Origin: Thauera sp. UBA6194
GTDB lineage: Bacteria > Pseudomonadota > Gammaproteobacteria > Burkholderiales > Rhodocyclaceae
DNA length: 64,000 nucleotides
Direction of reading: 5' to 3'
NCBI GenBank assembly: GCA_002422685.1
Contig: DITC01000071.1
Location: forward strand, 122,321-186,320
Shown: one piece after another, positions 47,332-56,229 of the stretch
Position numbering within the stretch: the first letter of the stretch is position 1
Layout: each line of letters begins with the position of its first letter
Notes under the pieces: generated by a model
Databases searched by the model: none
What the model was told of the DNA's origin: nothing
Seen by the model: only the letters and a program-made list of their open reading frames with translations
Position numbers and translations under genes: made by a program

Positions 47332-48474
47332 TCATTCTTCGGGTGCGCCCGGGTCCATGCCGGCGGGCACCGGCAGGGTGACGGGCGCGACGGGCGGCAG
47401 GCCGCCGTGCTTCATCCAGGCGTCGAGCTGGTAGACGTAGGCCATCACCTCGGCCACCGCGGTGTAGAGCCCGGCGGGGATGGACTGTTCCAGCTCGCAG
47501 TGTTTGTAGAGGGCGCGCGCGAGCGGTGGCGCCTCGAGCAGCGGCACATCGTTTTCCCGAGCGACCTCGCGGATCTTGAGGGCGAGCTCGCCTCGGCCCT
47601 TGGCGACCACCACCGGCGCGCCCATCTTCTGGGCGTCGTACTTGAGCGCGACGGAAAAATGGGTCGGGTTGGTGACCACCACGTCAGCCTTGGGCACCTC
47701 ACTCATCATGCGCCGGCGCGCCATCTCGCGCTGCATCGCACGAATGCGGCCCTTGACCATCGGGTCGCCCTCCTGCTCCTTGCTCTCGCGCTTGACCTCT
47801 TCCTTGGTCATGCGCAGCTTCTTGTGGTACTGCCAGAGCTGGAAGGGCACATCCATGAGCGCGAGCAGGCCGAGGCTGAGCACGATCAGCAGCGCGGCGA
47901 AGGCGACGGTTTCGGAGAAGTCGGCCATGCCCATCTCGAGCGGCTCGACCATCAGGTCGAACAGGTGATCCATGTTCGCCCACAGCACCAGCGCGGCCAC
48001 GCCCCCCACCAGCAGCGACTTGAGGATGGCCTTCACCATCTCGGCCAGCCCGTGCATCGAGAACATGCGGCCGATGCCCTGGATCGGGTTCATGCGGCCG
48101 AAGTTGGGTCCGAGCGCCTTGGGCGCGAACACCAGCCCCCCGAGCAGGATCGGTGCCGCCACGGCGGCGACGAGCAGGGCAAAGAAGAACGGCATCAGCG
48201 TGAGCAGCGCACCGCTGAGCATGCGCTCGAGCATGTCGAGCATCACGTTCTCGTCGAAGGCCGCGCGCCGGTCGAAGGCGAAACCGTCGCGCAACAACCC
48301 CGACACACGCTGCGCCATCCAGCTGCCGAGCAGCATCAGCGTCGCGGCGCCGGTGACGGTGACGAGAAAGGTCGACAGCTCCCGCGATTGCGGGACCTGA
48401 CCTTCCTCACGCGCTTGTTCCAGCCTTCGCGGTGATGGGTCTTCTGTCTTCTCGAGGTCGCTGTCTTCAGCCAC
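47332..48474 (-). CDS. flhB: Flagellar export switch protein FlhB
   Basis: Membrane protein that changes export specificity from rod/hook to filament substrates. The 380-residue product has an N-terminal EKTEDPSPRRLEQAREEGQV, four membrane segments and a cytoplasmic domain with the autocleavage site NPTH at 269-272. Its C-domain is the template for the paralogue at 5302-5667. The start is a GTG at 48474. A perfect sigma-28-like -10 (GCCGATAA) lies at 48538-48545 on this strand but lacks a -35. Confidence 0.96.
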   Translation of the reverse strand: MAEDSDLEKTEDPSPRRLEQAREEGQVPQSRELSTFLVTVTGAATLMLLGSWMAQRVSGLLRDGFAFDRRAAFDENVMLDMLERMLSGALLTLMPFFFALLVAAVAAPILLGGLVFAPKALGPNFGRMNPIQGIGRMFSMHGLAEMVKAILKSLLVGGVAALVLWANMDHLFDLMVEPLEMGMADFSETVAFAALLIVLSLGLLALMDVPFQLWQYHKKLRMTKEEVKRESKEQEGDPMVKGRIRAMQREMARRRMMSEVPKADVVVTNPTHFSVALKYDAQKMGAPVVVAKGRGELALKIREVARENDVPLLEAPPLARALYKHCELEQSIPAGLYTAVAEVMAYVYQLDAWMKHGGLPPVAPVTLPVPAGMDPGAPEE

Positions 48475-48587
48475 TGCCGGCTCCGTCCGTCGTGCCGCCG
48501 GCCCGATGGAGCTCGGGCGCGGGACGACGTGTGCGGATTATCGGCCCCCGGGCGCAAGCGCAGAGGCGCAATAAACGGGCTTAAAAC

Positions 48588-48603
48588 AGCGCTATTCGTA
48601 CCT
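48588..48603 (-). promoter_or_regulatory. Weak sigma-54-like site before flhB
   Basis: Minus-strand AGGTACG-AATA-GCGCT has GG-N10-GC and the ACG of the -24 box but no TT in the -12 box. It sits 114 bases before flhB, just after the DUF192 gene. Listed because flhA/flhB are RpoN-controlled in relatives. Confidence 0.3.
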
Positions 48604-48611
48604 TGCGCGGC

Positions 48612-49070
48612 TTATTGCGGCGCGGGCAGCGCGTCGATGCCGCGCAGGCGGTCGCCCGGTTTGACGCCGCGCTCGGCAAACCAGCCCAGGTTCATCTCCA
48701 GCGCGTAGCGTGCCGGTGCGGCCGCGCAGTGGTTGTCGGAAGTCTGCGGCTGCATGTCTTCGATGTTGATCACCCGGCCCTCGGCATCCAGAAAGGCGAC
48801 CGAAAGCGCGATGAGCGTGTTCTTCATCCACATGCAGTGCGCACGCTCCTCGGGAAATACGAACACCATGCCCCGGTGCAAGGGCATGGCAACGCGGTTC
48901 ATCAACCCGGTGACACGGGTCTCGGCCGTGTGCGCCACCTCGGCTTCGATGCGGGCCATGCCGAACCCGAGCTCGGCAACGGGAAGCACAGCCTGCGCGG
49001 ATACGGCTGACGAGACGATGAGGCCGGCTGCGATCGCGCACAGCCGACGCGCTGATGGATGGAGATTCAT
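48612..49070 (-). CDS. DUF192 family secreted protein
   Basis: Small periplasmic or secreted protein of unknown function. The 152-residue product has a signal peptide ([18 protein letters not shown]) and a DUF192 domain: [20 protein letters not shown], then [20 protein letters not shown] and [20 protein letters not shown]. Its ATG overlaps the stop of the upstream pseudouridine synthase gene (ATGA), and no Shine-Dalgarno is seen, so it depends on translational coupling. Confidence 0.9.
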   Translation of the reverse strand: MNLHPSARRLCAIAAGLIVSSAVSAQAVLPVAELGFGMARIEAEVAHTAETRVTGLMNRVAMPLHRGMVFVFPEERAHCMWMKNTLIALSVAFLDAEGRVINIEDMQPQTSDNHCAAAPARYALEMNLGWFAERGVKPGDRLRGIDALPAPQ

Positions 49071-49726
49071 CGAGGGGATCCCGGCGTTTTTTTATGGACG
49101 GCCCGCATCTTACCCGCCCGCCCGCCCGGCTGACGAGCACTCGCCTCCCGCGCCCGGGGCTGCGCCCGCGCCACGCCCGGCAGCGCGGCCTGGGCTTGCC
49201 GCCATTGACCGGGCTGCAGGTCGTCGAGCCGCCACGGACCGATCGCGACCCGAATCAGACGCAGCGTGGGGAACCCGACCTTGGCCGTCATGCGCCGCAC
49301 CTGGCGGTTCTTGCCCTCGCGCAGCACGATCTCCAGCCACGCGGTCGGCACCGACTTGCGAAAGCGCACCGGCGGGTCGCGCGGCCACAGCCAGTCGGGC
49401 GCCGCCACCGCGCGCGCCGCGCAAGGCTGGGAGCGGAAGTCGCCGAGATCGAGTCCGGCACGCAGTCGGGCCAGCGCGCCTTCGTCCGGCTCGCCCTCGA
49501 CTTGTACGAGATAGGTCTTGGGCAGCTTGTGGCGAGGGTCGGCGATGCGGTGCTGCAGCGCACCGTCATCGGTGAGCAGGAGCAGGCCTTCGCTGTCGGT
49601 GTCCAGCCGGCCCGCCGCGTACACGCCGGGCACGTCGACGCAGTCGGCGAGCGTGGGCCGCCCGTCCGGGTCGGTAAATTGGCAGAGCACGCCGTAAGGC
49701 TTGTTGAGCAGGATGAGGCGGGACAC
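49067..49726 (-). CDS. rluE: RluE-type 23S rRNA pseudouridine synthase
   Basis: RsuA-family enzyme; RluE makes pseudouridine 2457 in 23S rRNA. The 219-residue product has KPYGVLCQF near the N-terminus, the catalytic Asp in [27 protein letters not shown] and the [11 protein letters not shown] motif. There is no N-terminal S4 domain, as in RluE. A basic C-terminal tail (about 35 residues) is extra. It is coupled to DUF192 by a 4-base overlap; the exact target uridine is inferred. Confidence 0.88.
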   Translation of the reverse strand: MSRLILLNKPYGVLCQFTDPDGRPTLADCVDVPGVYAAGRLDTDSEGLLLLTDDGALQHRIADPRHKLPKTYLVQVEGEPDEGALARLRAGLDLGDFRSQPCAARAVAAPDWLWPRDPPVRFRKSVPTAWLEIVLREGKNRQVRRMTAKVGFPTLRLIRVAIGPWRLDDLQPGQWRQAQAALPGVARAQPRAREASARQPGGRAGKMRAVHKKTPGSPR

Positions 49727-49748
49727 GAGGAGGATGCCGTCTACCCGT

Positions 49749-49774
49749 AAAAAAACCCGCCGGATCAGCGGGTT
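49749..49774 (-). terminator. Rho-independent terminator after tRNA-Ser
   Basis: On the minus strand AACCCGC pairs with GCGGGTT across a 7-base loop and is followed by seven T residues (49755-49749). It lies 10 bases after the tRNA 3' end and isolates the tRNA from the rluE gene. Confidence 0.92.
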
Positions 49775-49784
49775 GGGACAGGGC

Positions 49785-49874
49785 TGGCGGAGGCGGTGAG
49801 ATTCGAACTCACGAGGGGCGCAAACCCCTGACGGTTTTCAAGACCGTTGCATTCAACCGCTCTGCCACGCCTCC
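49785..49874 (-). tRNA. tRNA-Ser (anticodon UGA)
   Basis: 90-base tRNA with encoded CCA. The 7-bp acceptor stem is GGAGGCG/CGCCTCC with discriminator G. The anticodon arm reads CGGTC-TTGAAAA-CCG with anticodon TGA, decoding UCA. A long variable arm (AGGGG TTTGCG CCCCT) marks a class II serine tRNA, and the T arm contains GTTCGAATC. Confidence 0.97.
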
Positions 49875-49886
49875 GCAAGGGCCGCG

Positions 49887-49892
49887 ATTATA
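49887..49892 (-). promoter_or_regulatory. TATAAT -10 box of tRNA-Ser
   Basis: Minus-strand TATAAT, a perfect -10, with transcription expected about 5 bases before the tRNA 5' end. The -35 is weak (GTCGCC at 17 bases), and the GC-rich GCGGCCC just after resembles a stringent discriminator. Confidence 0.6.
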
Positions 49893-49957
49893 GCATCGCG
49901 CGGCGCCAAGGCGACGGCCTGCGCAGGGCCGCGAGGCCCTCACCCGCCGCCCGGCGC

Positions 49958-51289
49958 TCAGGCGCGCTCGAAGAGCGCGATCGACTCCACGTGCGAGGTC
50001 TGCGGGAACATGTTGGCGATGCCGGCGGCGCGCAGCACGTAGCCCTTCTCATGCACCAGCACCGCGGCGTCACGCGCGAGCGTGGCGGGGTTGCAGGAGA
50101 CGTACACGATGCGCGCCGGCTGCTCCACGCCGAGCGCCTTGACCACGGCGATCGCACCCTCGCGCGGGGGGTCGATGAGCAGCTTGTCGAGCGGGCCGAG
50201 CGCGGCCAGGCTGTCTTCGGTGGCCTCGAACAGGTTCGCGGCGTGAAATTCGCAGCGCGCCTCCAGCCCGTTGAGGCGCGCGTTGTCCAGCGCACGCGCA
50301 ACCAGCGCGTCGCTCCCCTCCACGCCCACCACCTGCGCGCCACAGCGCGCAATCGGCAGGCTGAAATTGCCCAGGCCGCAGAACAGGTCGGCAATGCGCT
50401 CACCCGCTTGCGCATCGAGCAGTTGCATCGCGCGCCGGATCAGCAGGCGGTTGATGTGCACATTGACCTGGGTGAAATCGGTCGGGCGAAAATGCAGGCG
50501 CAGGTCGAACTCGGGCAGTGTGTAAGCGAGTGTCCGCGCCTCAGCAGCCGGCTGCGCAGGCTGCAGCGGTGTGGCGGTGTCCGGGCCACCGGGCTGGCAC
50601 CAGGCCTGAATGCCTTCGGCCGCCGCGAAGGCGAGGATGCGCTTCTCGTCGGCTTTCGAGAACGGCAGCAGGTTGCGAAACACGAACACCGGCTCGTCGC
50701 CACTGCCACCCGCATCGCCATCGCCGAGCGCAATCTCCACCTGCGGCACGCGGTCGGCGATCGACAGGCCGGCGAGCATCTCGCGCAGCCGCGGCAGCAG
50801 CGCGGAGATCTGCGGCGGCAGCACCGGACAGGTGCGCATGTCCACGATGTAGCTCGAGCGCCGCTCGTGAAAACCGATGCGCAAGCCGCCCTTGCTCGGC
50901 ACCACCCGCACCCCGAGCCGGGCACGATAGCGATAGTCCCAGGCCGGGCCGTGGATCGCGGGCAGGATGCGCTCGGCGCGCAGCTTGCCGATATGCCACA
51001 GGGCGTCTTCGAGGATGCGCTGCTTGACGGCGGCCTGCGCGTCGGCGTCCAGATGCTGCATCGAACAGCCGCCGCATACGCCGTAATGCGCGCAGCGCGG
51101 CACCACGCGCTGGGCGCTGGCCTTGAGCACACGCACGGTGTCGGCCTGCTCGTAGCTCGGCCGCGATCGGCGCACCACATACTCGACGCGCTCGCCCGGC
51201 AAGGCGCCCTCGATGAACACGGCCTTGCCGTCCACCCGGGCGACGCCGCGTCCTTCGTGATCCAGGGATTGAATGGTGGCTATGGGCAT
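49958..51289 (-). CDS. rlmD: 23S rRNA (uracil-1939-C5)-methyltransferase
   Basis: SAM-dependent methyltransferase of 23S rRNA U1939. The 443-residue product has a TRAM domain (1-60), an iron-sulfur cysteine set (CAHYGVCGGCSMQHL plus RTCPVL), a central domain and a Rossmann domain with DLFCGLGNFSLPIA, LIDPPREG and the catalytic Cys in YVSCNPATLARD. Its promoter region has a TAGAAT -10 (51322-51327) overlapping an inverted repeat. The ATG at 51289 follows poor Shine-Dalgarno sequence. Confidence 0.95.
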   Translation of the reverse strand: MPIATIQSLDHEGRGVARVDGKAVFIEGALPGERVEYVVRRSRPSYEQADTVRVLKASAQRVVPRCAHYGVCGGCSMQHLDADAQAAVKQRILEDALWHIGKLRAERILPAIHGPAWDYRYRARLGVRVVPSKGGLRIGFHERRSSYIVDMRTCPVLPPQISALLPRLREMLAGLSIADRVPQVEIALGDGDAGGSGDEPVFVFRNLLPFSKADEKRILAFAAAEGIQAWCQPGGPDTATPLQPAQPAAEARTLAYTLPEFDLRLHFRPTDFTQVNVHINRLLIRRAMQLLDAQAGERIADLFCGLGNFSLPIARCGAQVVGVEGSDALVARALDNARLNGLEARCEFHAANLFEATEDSLAALGPLDKLLIDPPREGAIAVVKALGVEQPARIVYVSCNPATLARDAAVLVHEKGYVLRAAGIANMFPQTSHVESIALFERA

Positions 51290-51298
51290 GATCGTGCG

Positions 51299-51321
51299 CG
51301 CGCTCTAATCAGGGGAGCGCG
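51299..51321. repeat. Inverted repeat before rlmD
   Basis: CGCGCTC (51299-51305) and GAGCGCG (51315-51321) with a 9-base spacer, in the 5' leader of rlmD. It could form an RNA hairpin or an operator. The rest of the 233-base divergent gap to the lipoprotein gene shows nothing convincing. Confidence 0.35.
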
Positions 51322-51522
51322 ATTCTAACGCGCCCGGACCCGGCAACGCTTTCTTACGATTCAAGGCCCTGTCCGCGGGCGGCTCGCCCCCCTACAGGCA
51401 AGGCAGCCCGCACCTGCGTGTTAAGATGCGCTTCGCATTCGGGCTGCGATGCATCCGCCCCTGGCGGCGCTCGATCCGGCCCGATGAGCCCCCCCTTCCG
51501 AATCAGAACAAGGAACACGCAC

Positions 51523-51960
51523 ATGAAACATCCTCTTCTCGTCGCCGCCCTCGTCGCCATCGCCGTGTCTGCCTGCAGCAAGCAGGAAGAAGCGGCCGCC
51601 CCGCAGGCGCCGAGTGCGCAGGAACAAGCCAAGGAATCCGCCGCCCAGGCCGTCGAGTCCGCGAAGGACGCCGCCGCTGCCGGCACCCAGGCCGTGAAGG
51701 AAGAAGCCGCCGCCGCCGCGGATGCGACCAGCCAGGCCGCTGACGAAGCCGCCGCCAAGGCCAGCGCCGCAGTCGACAGCGCCAAGGAAAACGCCGCCGC
51801 GGCCGTCGAAGCCGTGAAGGAAGAGAGCGCCGCGGCCGTCGAAAGCGTGAAGGAAGGTGCCGCGGCACTCGAGCAGGAAGCCAGCGAAGCGGCCGACGCC
51901 GCGAAGGCCGCGGCCGAAGCTGCCGTGAGCGCTGCCAAGGACTCCGCCGCCAAGGAGTAA
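51523..51960 (+). CDS. Alanine-rich repetitive lipoprotein
   Basis: 145-residue lipoprotein of unknown function. The signal ends AVSAC with lipidated Cys18, followed by Ser-Lys, so outer-membrane sorting is likely. The mature part is nearly all helix-forming Ala, Glu, Lys, Ser and Val in loose 11- to 18-residue repeats (ESAKDAAAAGTQAVKEE, AAAAVEAVKEESAAAVESVK), like amphipathic LEA or apolipoprotein-type helices. AAGGAAC precedes the ATG at 51523; an upstream in-frame ATG at 51418 would bury the lipobox. A perfect terminator follows. A cell-wall spacer or stress role is possible but unproven. Confidence 0.85.
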   Translation: MKHPLLVAALVAIAVSACSKQEEAAAPQAPSAQEQAKESAAQAVESAKDAAAAGTQAVKEEAAAAADATSQAADEAAAKASAAVDSAKENAAAAVEAVKEESAAAVESVKEGAAALEQEASEAADAAKAAAEAAVSAAKDSAAKE

Positions 51961-51974
51961 GCGCACCTCGAGTG

Positions 51975-52012
51975 CAACAAAAAAGCCGGCTGTATGCCGG
52001 CTTTTTTTGTTG
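51975..52012. terminator. Bidirectional terminator between lipoprotein gene and bamC
   Basis: GCCGGC-TGTAT-GCCGGC stem-loop flanked by six A residues on the left and seven T residues on the right, with CAAC/GTTG extending the pairing. It can end transcription on both strands between the convergent genes. Confidence 0.95.
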
Positions 52013-52041
52013 CCTTGCCCCGGTGTGCCGGGGCATGAGGA

Positions 52042-53184
52042 TCAGCGCAGCTGCTCGTGCAGCAGGCCGAGCATGCGGCGCGCGGTATCGGACGTGTCGA
52101 GCCCGCCTTCGCGCGTCAGCACGCTCACGCGCGCGGCATCGCCCTGCCCGTCGACGCGCAGGCGATACTCGCTGCCGCCGGCGGCGGGCTTGTCGTCGCT
52201 GCGCCAGAAGGCGAGGCGCGACAGGAAGCCTTTTTCGGTGCTGCCGTTGTCGGCCTCCGGGTCCACATAGCGCACGAAATAAAGCCCTTCGGCGCGGTCG
52301 CGGTCTTCGACGGTGAAGCCGATGCGATCGAGCGCCAGCCCGACGCGGCGCCAGGCGCGATCGAACGGCTCTTCCAGCATCAGCGCCACGCCCCCCTCGG
52401 CAGCCGACACCAGTCGTGCGCGCTCTTCGACCTGCGGCGTTGCCAGCTCGGCCTCGGCGCGCGCTTCTTCGGCCCCCAGGCGCACCATGAGGCGGCGCAG
52501 CATCTCGGCCTCGAGCTCGGGGTCAGCCGGACGCGGCTGCCAGATCGTGCTGTCCTTGGCCTCGGTCGGATAGATCTCCATCATGCCGCGGTGGCTGATG
52601 TAGACCTCGACCGTACCCGGCGTTGCGCCCTGCTCGAGGCGCGTGCGGAACTTGTCGCGCTCGGGCGTGGAGAACAGGCCATCGAGCACCTTGCCGAGCG
52701 TGGCGCGCACGAAGTCCTGCGGGATCTTGGCGCGGTCTTCTGCCCAGTCGGTCTCCATGACGCCGATCTCGGGGCTGTCGATGTTGAGGATGAAGCCGAG
52801 CTCGAGCCAGAAGTCCTTGATCTGTGGCCAGAGCGCCTCGGGCGTGCCCCCGACCACCAGCCAGCGCTGGGTGCCGGCGCGCTCGATACGCATCGTGTCG
52901 GACGCGACCAGCACATCGCCGGCGCCACTCGACACTGCGGGCTGGCCTGCGCGATCGGCCTCGTAGGCCGAATAGGTAGCCACACCGCGCGGCGCGACAT
53001 CGGGCACGGCGAAGCGGTCGTCGCGCCGCGGCGCGGTGAGGTCGGGCGGAATCTCGAGCGGACGCTCGATCTTGCGCGCGCTCTTGTAGTCGATGCGCTT
53101 GGATTCGAGCAGGGAGCCGGAACAACCGCCGAGCGCCAGCGACAGCGCGAGCAGTGACAGGGAGGTACGCGTGGAACGATTCAT
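52042..53184 (-). CDS. bamC: Outer membrane assembly lipoprotein BamC
   Basis: Lipoprotein of the BAM complex that inserts beta-barrel proteins. The 380-residue product has a signal ending LALGGC (Cys21), the unstructured BamD-binding N-region (KSARKIERPLEIPPDLTAPR), and two helix-grip domains (RWLVVGGTPEALWPQIKDFW; LMLEEPFDRAWRRVGLALDR). Twenty-six bases after dapA, the common dapA-bamC order, so probably co-transcribed with it. Confidence 0.93.
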   Translation of the reverse strand: MNRSTRTSLSLLALSLALGGCSGSLLESKRIDYKSARKIERPLEIPPDLTAPRRDDRFAVPDVAPRGVATYSAYEADRAGQPAVSSGAGDVLVASDTMRIERAGTQRWLVVGGTPEALWPQIKDFWLELGFILNIDSPEIGVMETDWAEDRAKIPQDFVRATLGKVLDGLFSTPERDKFRTRLEQGATPGTVEVYISHRGMMEIYPTEAKDSTIWQPRPADPELEAEMLRRLMVRLGAEEARAEAELATPQVEERARLVSAAEGGVALMLEEPFDRAWRRVGLALDRIGFTVEDRDRAEGLYFVRYVDPEADNGSTEKGFLSRLAFWRSDDKPAAGGSEYRLRVDGQGDAARVSVLTREGGLDTSDTARRMLGLLHEQLR

Positions 53185-53210
53185 GGAATACCTGGGCGGA
53201 GAGTTTCGGA

Positions 53211-54089
53211 TCAGACCTGGATACCGGCCTTGCGCATGGCCTTGAGCACGCGCTCATGGAGCGCTTCGGACAGCGGCGTGAGCGGCAGACGCAGCCCATA
53301 ACCGATCAGGCCCATGCGGGCTACGGCCCACTTGACCGGAATCGGGTTGGCCTCGCAGAACAGGTCACGGTGCAGACCGGTCAGCGCGGCATTGGTTTCG
53401 CGCAGCGTGCGCATGTCGCCGGCTGCGGCAGCGGCACACAACTGGTGCATGGCGCGCGGCGCGACGTTGGCCGTGACCGAGATCACGCCGTGCCCGCCGA
53501 GCATCAGGAACGCCGCCGAGCTCATGTCGTCACCGCTGTACAGGCCGAAGCCTGCGGGCGCACGCTCGACGAGATCGCAGGCGCGGTCCAGGCTGCCGGT
53601 GGCGTCCTTCAGACCCACGATGTTGGGAATTTCGGCCAGGCGCAGCACGGTGTCGTTGGCCAGGTCGGCGACGGTGCGGCCGGGCACGTTGTACAGGATG
53701 AGCGGCAAATCGACCGCTTCGGCGATGCTGCGGTAGTGGCGGTACAGGCCTTCCTGGGTCGGCCTGTTGTAGTAGGGCACGACGGACAGGTGAGCATCCA
53801 CGCCCGCCTCGCTCGCGAAGCGTGCGAGCTCGACGGCCTCGGCGGTCGAGTTGGCGCCCGTGCCGGCGATGACCGGCACCCGGCCCGCCACATGCGCGAC
53901 CGCGGCACGGATGAGCTCGCAGTGCTCATCGACATTGACCGTGGGGGACTCACCCGTGGTACCGACGATGACGATGCCGTCGGTTCCTTCGGCGATGTGC
54001 CAGTCGATCAGGCTGCGCAGGCGGGGGAAATCCAGGCTGCCGTCGTCCTGCATGGGCGTGACGATGGCGACAAGCGATCCGGTAATCAT
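53211..54089 (-). CDS. dapA: 4-hydroxy-tetrahydrodipicolinate synthase
   Basis: First committed enzyme of lysine and diaminopimelate synthesis, condensing pyruvate with aspartate semialdehyde. The 292-residue TIM-barrel product has GTTGESPTV, the tyrosine in [10 protein letters not shown] and the Schiff-base lysine in IVGLKDATG. Length is typical. It leads the dapA-bamC pair. Confidence 0.96.
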   Translation of the reverse strand: MITGSLVAIVTPMQDDGSLDFPRLRSLIDWHIAEGTDGIVIVGTTGESPTVNVDEHCELIRAAVAHVAGRVPVIAGTGANSTAEAVELARFASEAGVDAHLSVVPYYNRPTQEGLYRHYRSIAEAVDLPLILYNVPGRTVADLANDTVLRLAEIPNIVGLKDATGSLDRACDLVERAPAGFGLYSGDDMSSAAFLMLGGHGVISVTANVAPRAMHQLCAAAAAGDMRTLRETNAALTGLHRDLFCEANPIPVKWAVARMGLIGYGLRLPLTPLSEALHERVLKAMRKAGIQV

Positions 54090-54140
54090 GGCGTCTGGGC
54101 TGAAAATTAAAGTTCGGATTCTAACCGATCACGCAGACAC

Positions 54141-54178
54141 GGCCAGTGCGCACGCGATTTGCCGCGTACGCACTGACC
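54141..54178. terminator. Long hairpin between the deacetylase gene and dapA
   Basis: GGCCAGTGCGCACGCG pairs with CGCGTACGCACTGACC around a 6-base loop with two mismatches. It follows the deacetylase stop on the minus strand and precedes dapA. There is no T-tract, so termination may need Rho. Confidence 0.5.
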
Positions 54179-54203
54179 GGTGAGCGATCGAAGGAATGGG
54201 CGC

Positions 54204-55130
54204 TCAAAGGTCGGCAAGCGCCTTGACGTGCGCGACCACCGAGCGGGCCAGCGAGGACAGCGAGTAGCCGCCCTCGAGGATGGACACGATGCGCTTCTGG
54301 CTGCAGTCGGCCGCCACCGCCTTGATCTGCTCGGTGGCCCAGATGTAGTCGGCCTCGAGCAGGCCGAGCGAGCCCATGTCGTCCTCGTAGTGCGCATCGA
54401 ACCCTGCCGAGATGAAGATCATCTGCGGATTGTGCGCACGCAGCGCGGGGATCACGACCTCGCCGAAGGCCTGGCGGAAGCCGTCTCCGCGCGTCCCGGC
54501 CGGTAGCGGCACGTTGCACATGTGCGGAGGCGGATTGTCGGCGCCGCAGTAGGGATAGAAGGGATGCTGGAAGATTCCGGCCATCATCACGCGCGCATCG
54601 TTGCGGAAGATGTCTTCGGTGCCATTGCCGTGGTGCACGTCGAAATCGACGATGGCCACCCGCTCGAGCCCATGCGCCTCGAGCGCATGACGCGCGGCGA
54701 TGGCGACGTTGTTCATGAAGCAAAAGCCCATCGCCTTCGAGCGCTCGGCATGGTGACCGGGCGGGCGCACCGCGCAGAAGCCGTTCTCGATCTCGCCCTT
54801 CATGACGAGGTCGGTGGCGAACACGCCTGCACCGGCCGAGCGCAGGGCCGCCTTCATGGTACCCGGGCTCATCGCCGTATCCGGGTCGAGGTGGCGGATG
54901 CCGTGCTCGGGCACGTTCTCGAACAAGGTGTTTACGTAGTCCCTGGGGTGAACGCGCTCGATGTGTTCGCGCTGCGCTTCGGGCGCATCGTAGAACGAGA
55001 TGTACATGTCCAGCCCCGAGGCGATCAGGCGATCATTGATCGCCGATAGCCGGTCGGGGCACTCCGGATGCATCGAACCCATGTCATGCAGCCAGCAATC
55101 GCGGTGCGTGATGAACGCCGTCGTGGTCAT
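54204..55130 (-). CDS. Histone-deacetylase family hydrolase
   Basis: Zinc hydrolase of the class II HDAC / acetylpolyamine amidohydrolase family; bacterial substrates are usually acetylated polyamines or proteins. The 308-residue product has CAVRPPGHHAERSKAMGFC, the zinc-site motif IVDFDVHHGNGTEDIF, a second metal Asp in SAGFDAHYEDD and the catalytic-region LEGGYS. AGGGAGGAG lies directly before the ATG at 55130; a 39-residue upstream extension to 55247 has no support. It diverges from moxR. Confidence 0.9.
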   Translation of the reverse strand: MTTTAFITHRDCWLHDMGSMHPECPDRLSAINDRLIASGLDMYISFYDAPEAQREHIERVHPRDYVNTLFENVPEHGIRHLDPDTAMSPGTMKAALRSAGAGVFATDLVMKGEIENGFCAVRPPGHHAERSKAMGFCFMNNVAIAARHALEAHGLERVAIVDFDVHHGNGTEDIFRNDARVMMAGIFQHPFYPYCGADNPPPHMCNVPLPAGTRGDGFRQAFGEVVIPALRAHNPQMIFISAGFDAHYEDDMGSLGLLEADYIWATEQIKAVAADCSQKRIVSILEGGYSLSSLARSVVAHVKALADL

Positions 55131-55311
55131 ACTCCTCCCTCTCACCTCGCAAACGGTCGACCTAGCCTCTTGCGGGCGCGCGCGAAGCATGCGAACGCCC
55201 TTGTGCCTGTGACCTTTTTTCCGACCGGCCAGCGTGACGTGCATCATCCGGGCCGGCGACCTTTGTGATCTATTATCACCGCTTCCCGGCCAATTTCACA
55301 GTACGCCAGCG

Positions 55312-56229
55312 ATGCCCATTCACCATGCGAAGCGCCTCCTCGAAGCCGCGGACAAGATCATTCTCGGCAAGGAGCGTGAACTGCGCCTCGCCCTCACCTG
55401 CCTCGTCGCGCGCGGCCATCTGCTCATCGAGGATGTACCCGGCGTCGGCAAGACCACGCTCGCGCATGTGCTCGCACGGCTGATGGGCCTGCAGTTCCAG
55501 CGCATCCAGTTCACCAGCGACCTGCTGCCCGCCGACATCCTGGGCGTGTCGATCTTCGATCGCGAAACGAGCGCGTTCCGCTTTCACCCGGGGCCGATCT
55601 TCGCCCAGCTGATCCTCGCCGACGAAATCAACCGCGCCACGCCTAAGACTCAGAGCGCCCTGCTCGAAGCGATGGAAGAACGCCAGGTCACCGCCGACGG
55701 CGAAACGTACACCCTCGACGAGCCCTTCTTCGTCATCGCCACGCAGAACCCGGCACACCAGATCGGCACGTTCCCGCTCCCCGAAAGTCAGCTCGACCGG
55801 TTCCTGCTGCGCATCCGGCTCGGCTACCCAGACCGCGTCGCCGAGCGTGCGCTGCTGATGGGCGAGGACCGACGCAGCCTGCTCGAGCGCCACCCGCCGG
55901 TGGCGCGCCCCGAGGACATCGTGGCGCTGCAACAGGCCGCGCGCGGCGTGCATGTCGCCGAGGCGCTGGTCGATTATCTGCAGGCGCTGCTCGCAGCCAC
56001 CCGCAACAGCCCGGAGCTGGCCTCGGGCCTGAGCCCGCGCGCCGGCCTGGGCCTGCTCGCCGCCGCGCGCGCGTGGGCGCTCATCGACGGCCGCGACCAT
56101 GTGCTCCCCGAGGACGTGCAGACGCTGTTTCCGCATGTCGCCGCCCATCGCCTGCATCTCGCCGCCGACGGTCGTCCGATACCGCCGGCCAGTCTCGCGC
56201 GTCTGATGCAGACGGTCGCGCTGGACTGA
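55312..56229 (+). CDS. MoxR family AAA+ ATPase
   Basis: Chaperone-like ATPase that works with von Willebrand or DUF58 partners. The 305-residue product has Walker A GVGKTT in LLIEDVPGVGKTTLA, Walker B LILADEINRATPKTQSALLE, sensor 1 VIATQNP and a C-terminal lid domain. The ATG at 55312 is chosen; an upstream in-frame ATG at 55234 lies in the promoter region. It leads a coupled moxR-DUF58-transglutaminase-mltB run. Confidence 0.9.
   Translation: MPIHHAKRLLEAADKIILGKERELRLALTCLVARGHLLIEDVPGVGKTTLAHVLARLMGLQFQRIQFTSDLLPADILGVSIFDRETSAFRFHPGPIFAQLILADEINRATPKTQSALLEAMEERQVTADGETYTLDEPFFVIATQNPAHQIGTFPLPESQLDRFLLRIRLGYPDRVAERALLMGEDRRSLLERHPPVARPEDIVALQQAARGVHVAEALVDYLQALLAATRNSPELASGLSPRAGLGLLAAARAWALIDGRDHVLPEDVQTLFPHVAAHRLHLAADGRPIPPASLARLMQTVALD

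Noticed and set aside
48538..48545. Perfect GCCGATAA upstream of flhB as a sigma-28 promoter
   Set aside because: No TAAA-type -35 at 11 bases; kept only as a remark in the flhB entry.
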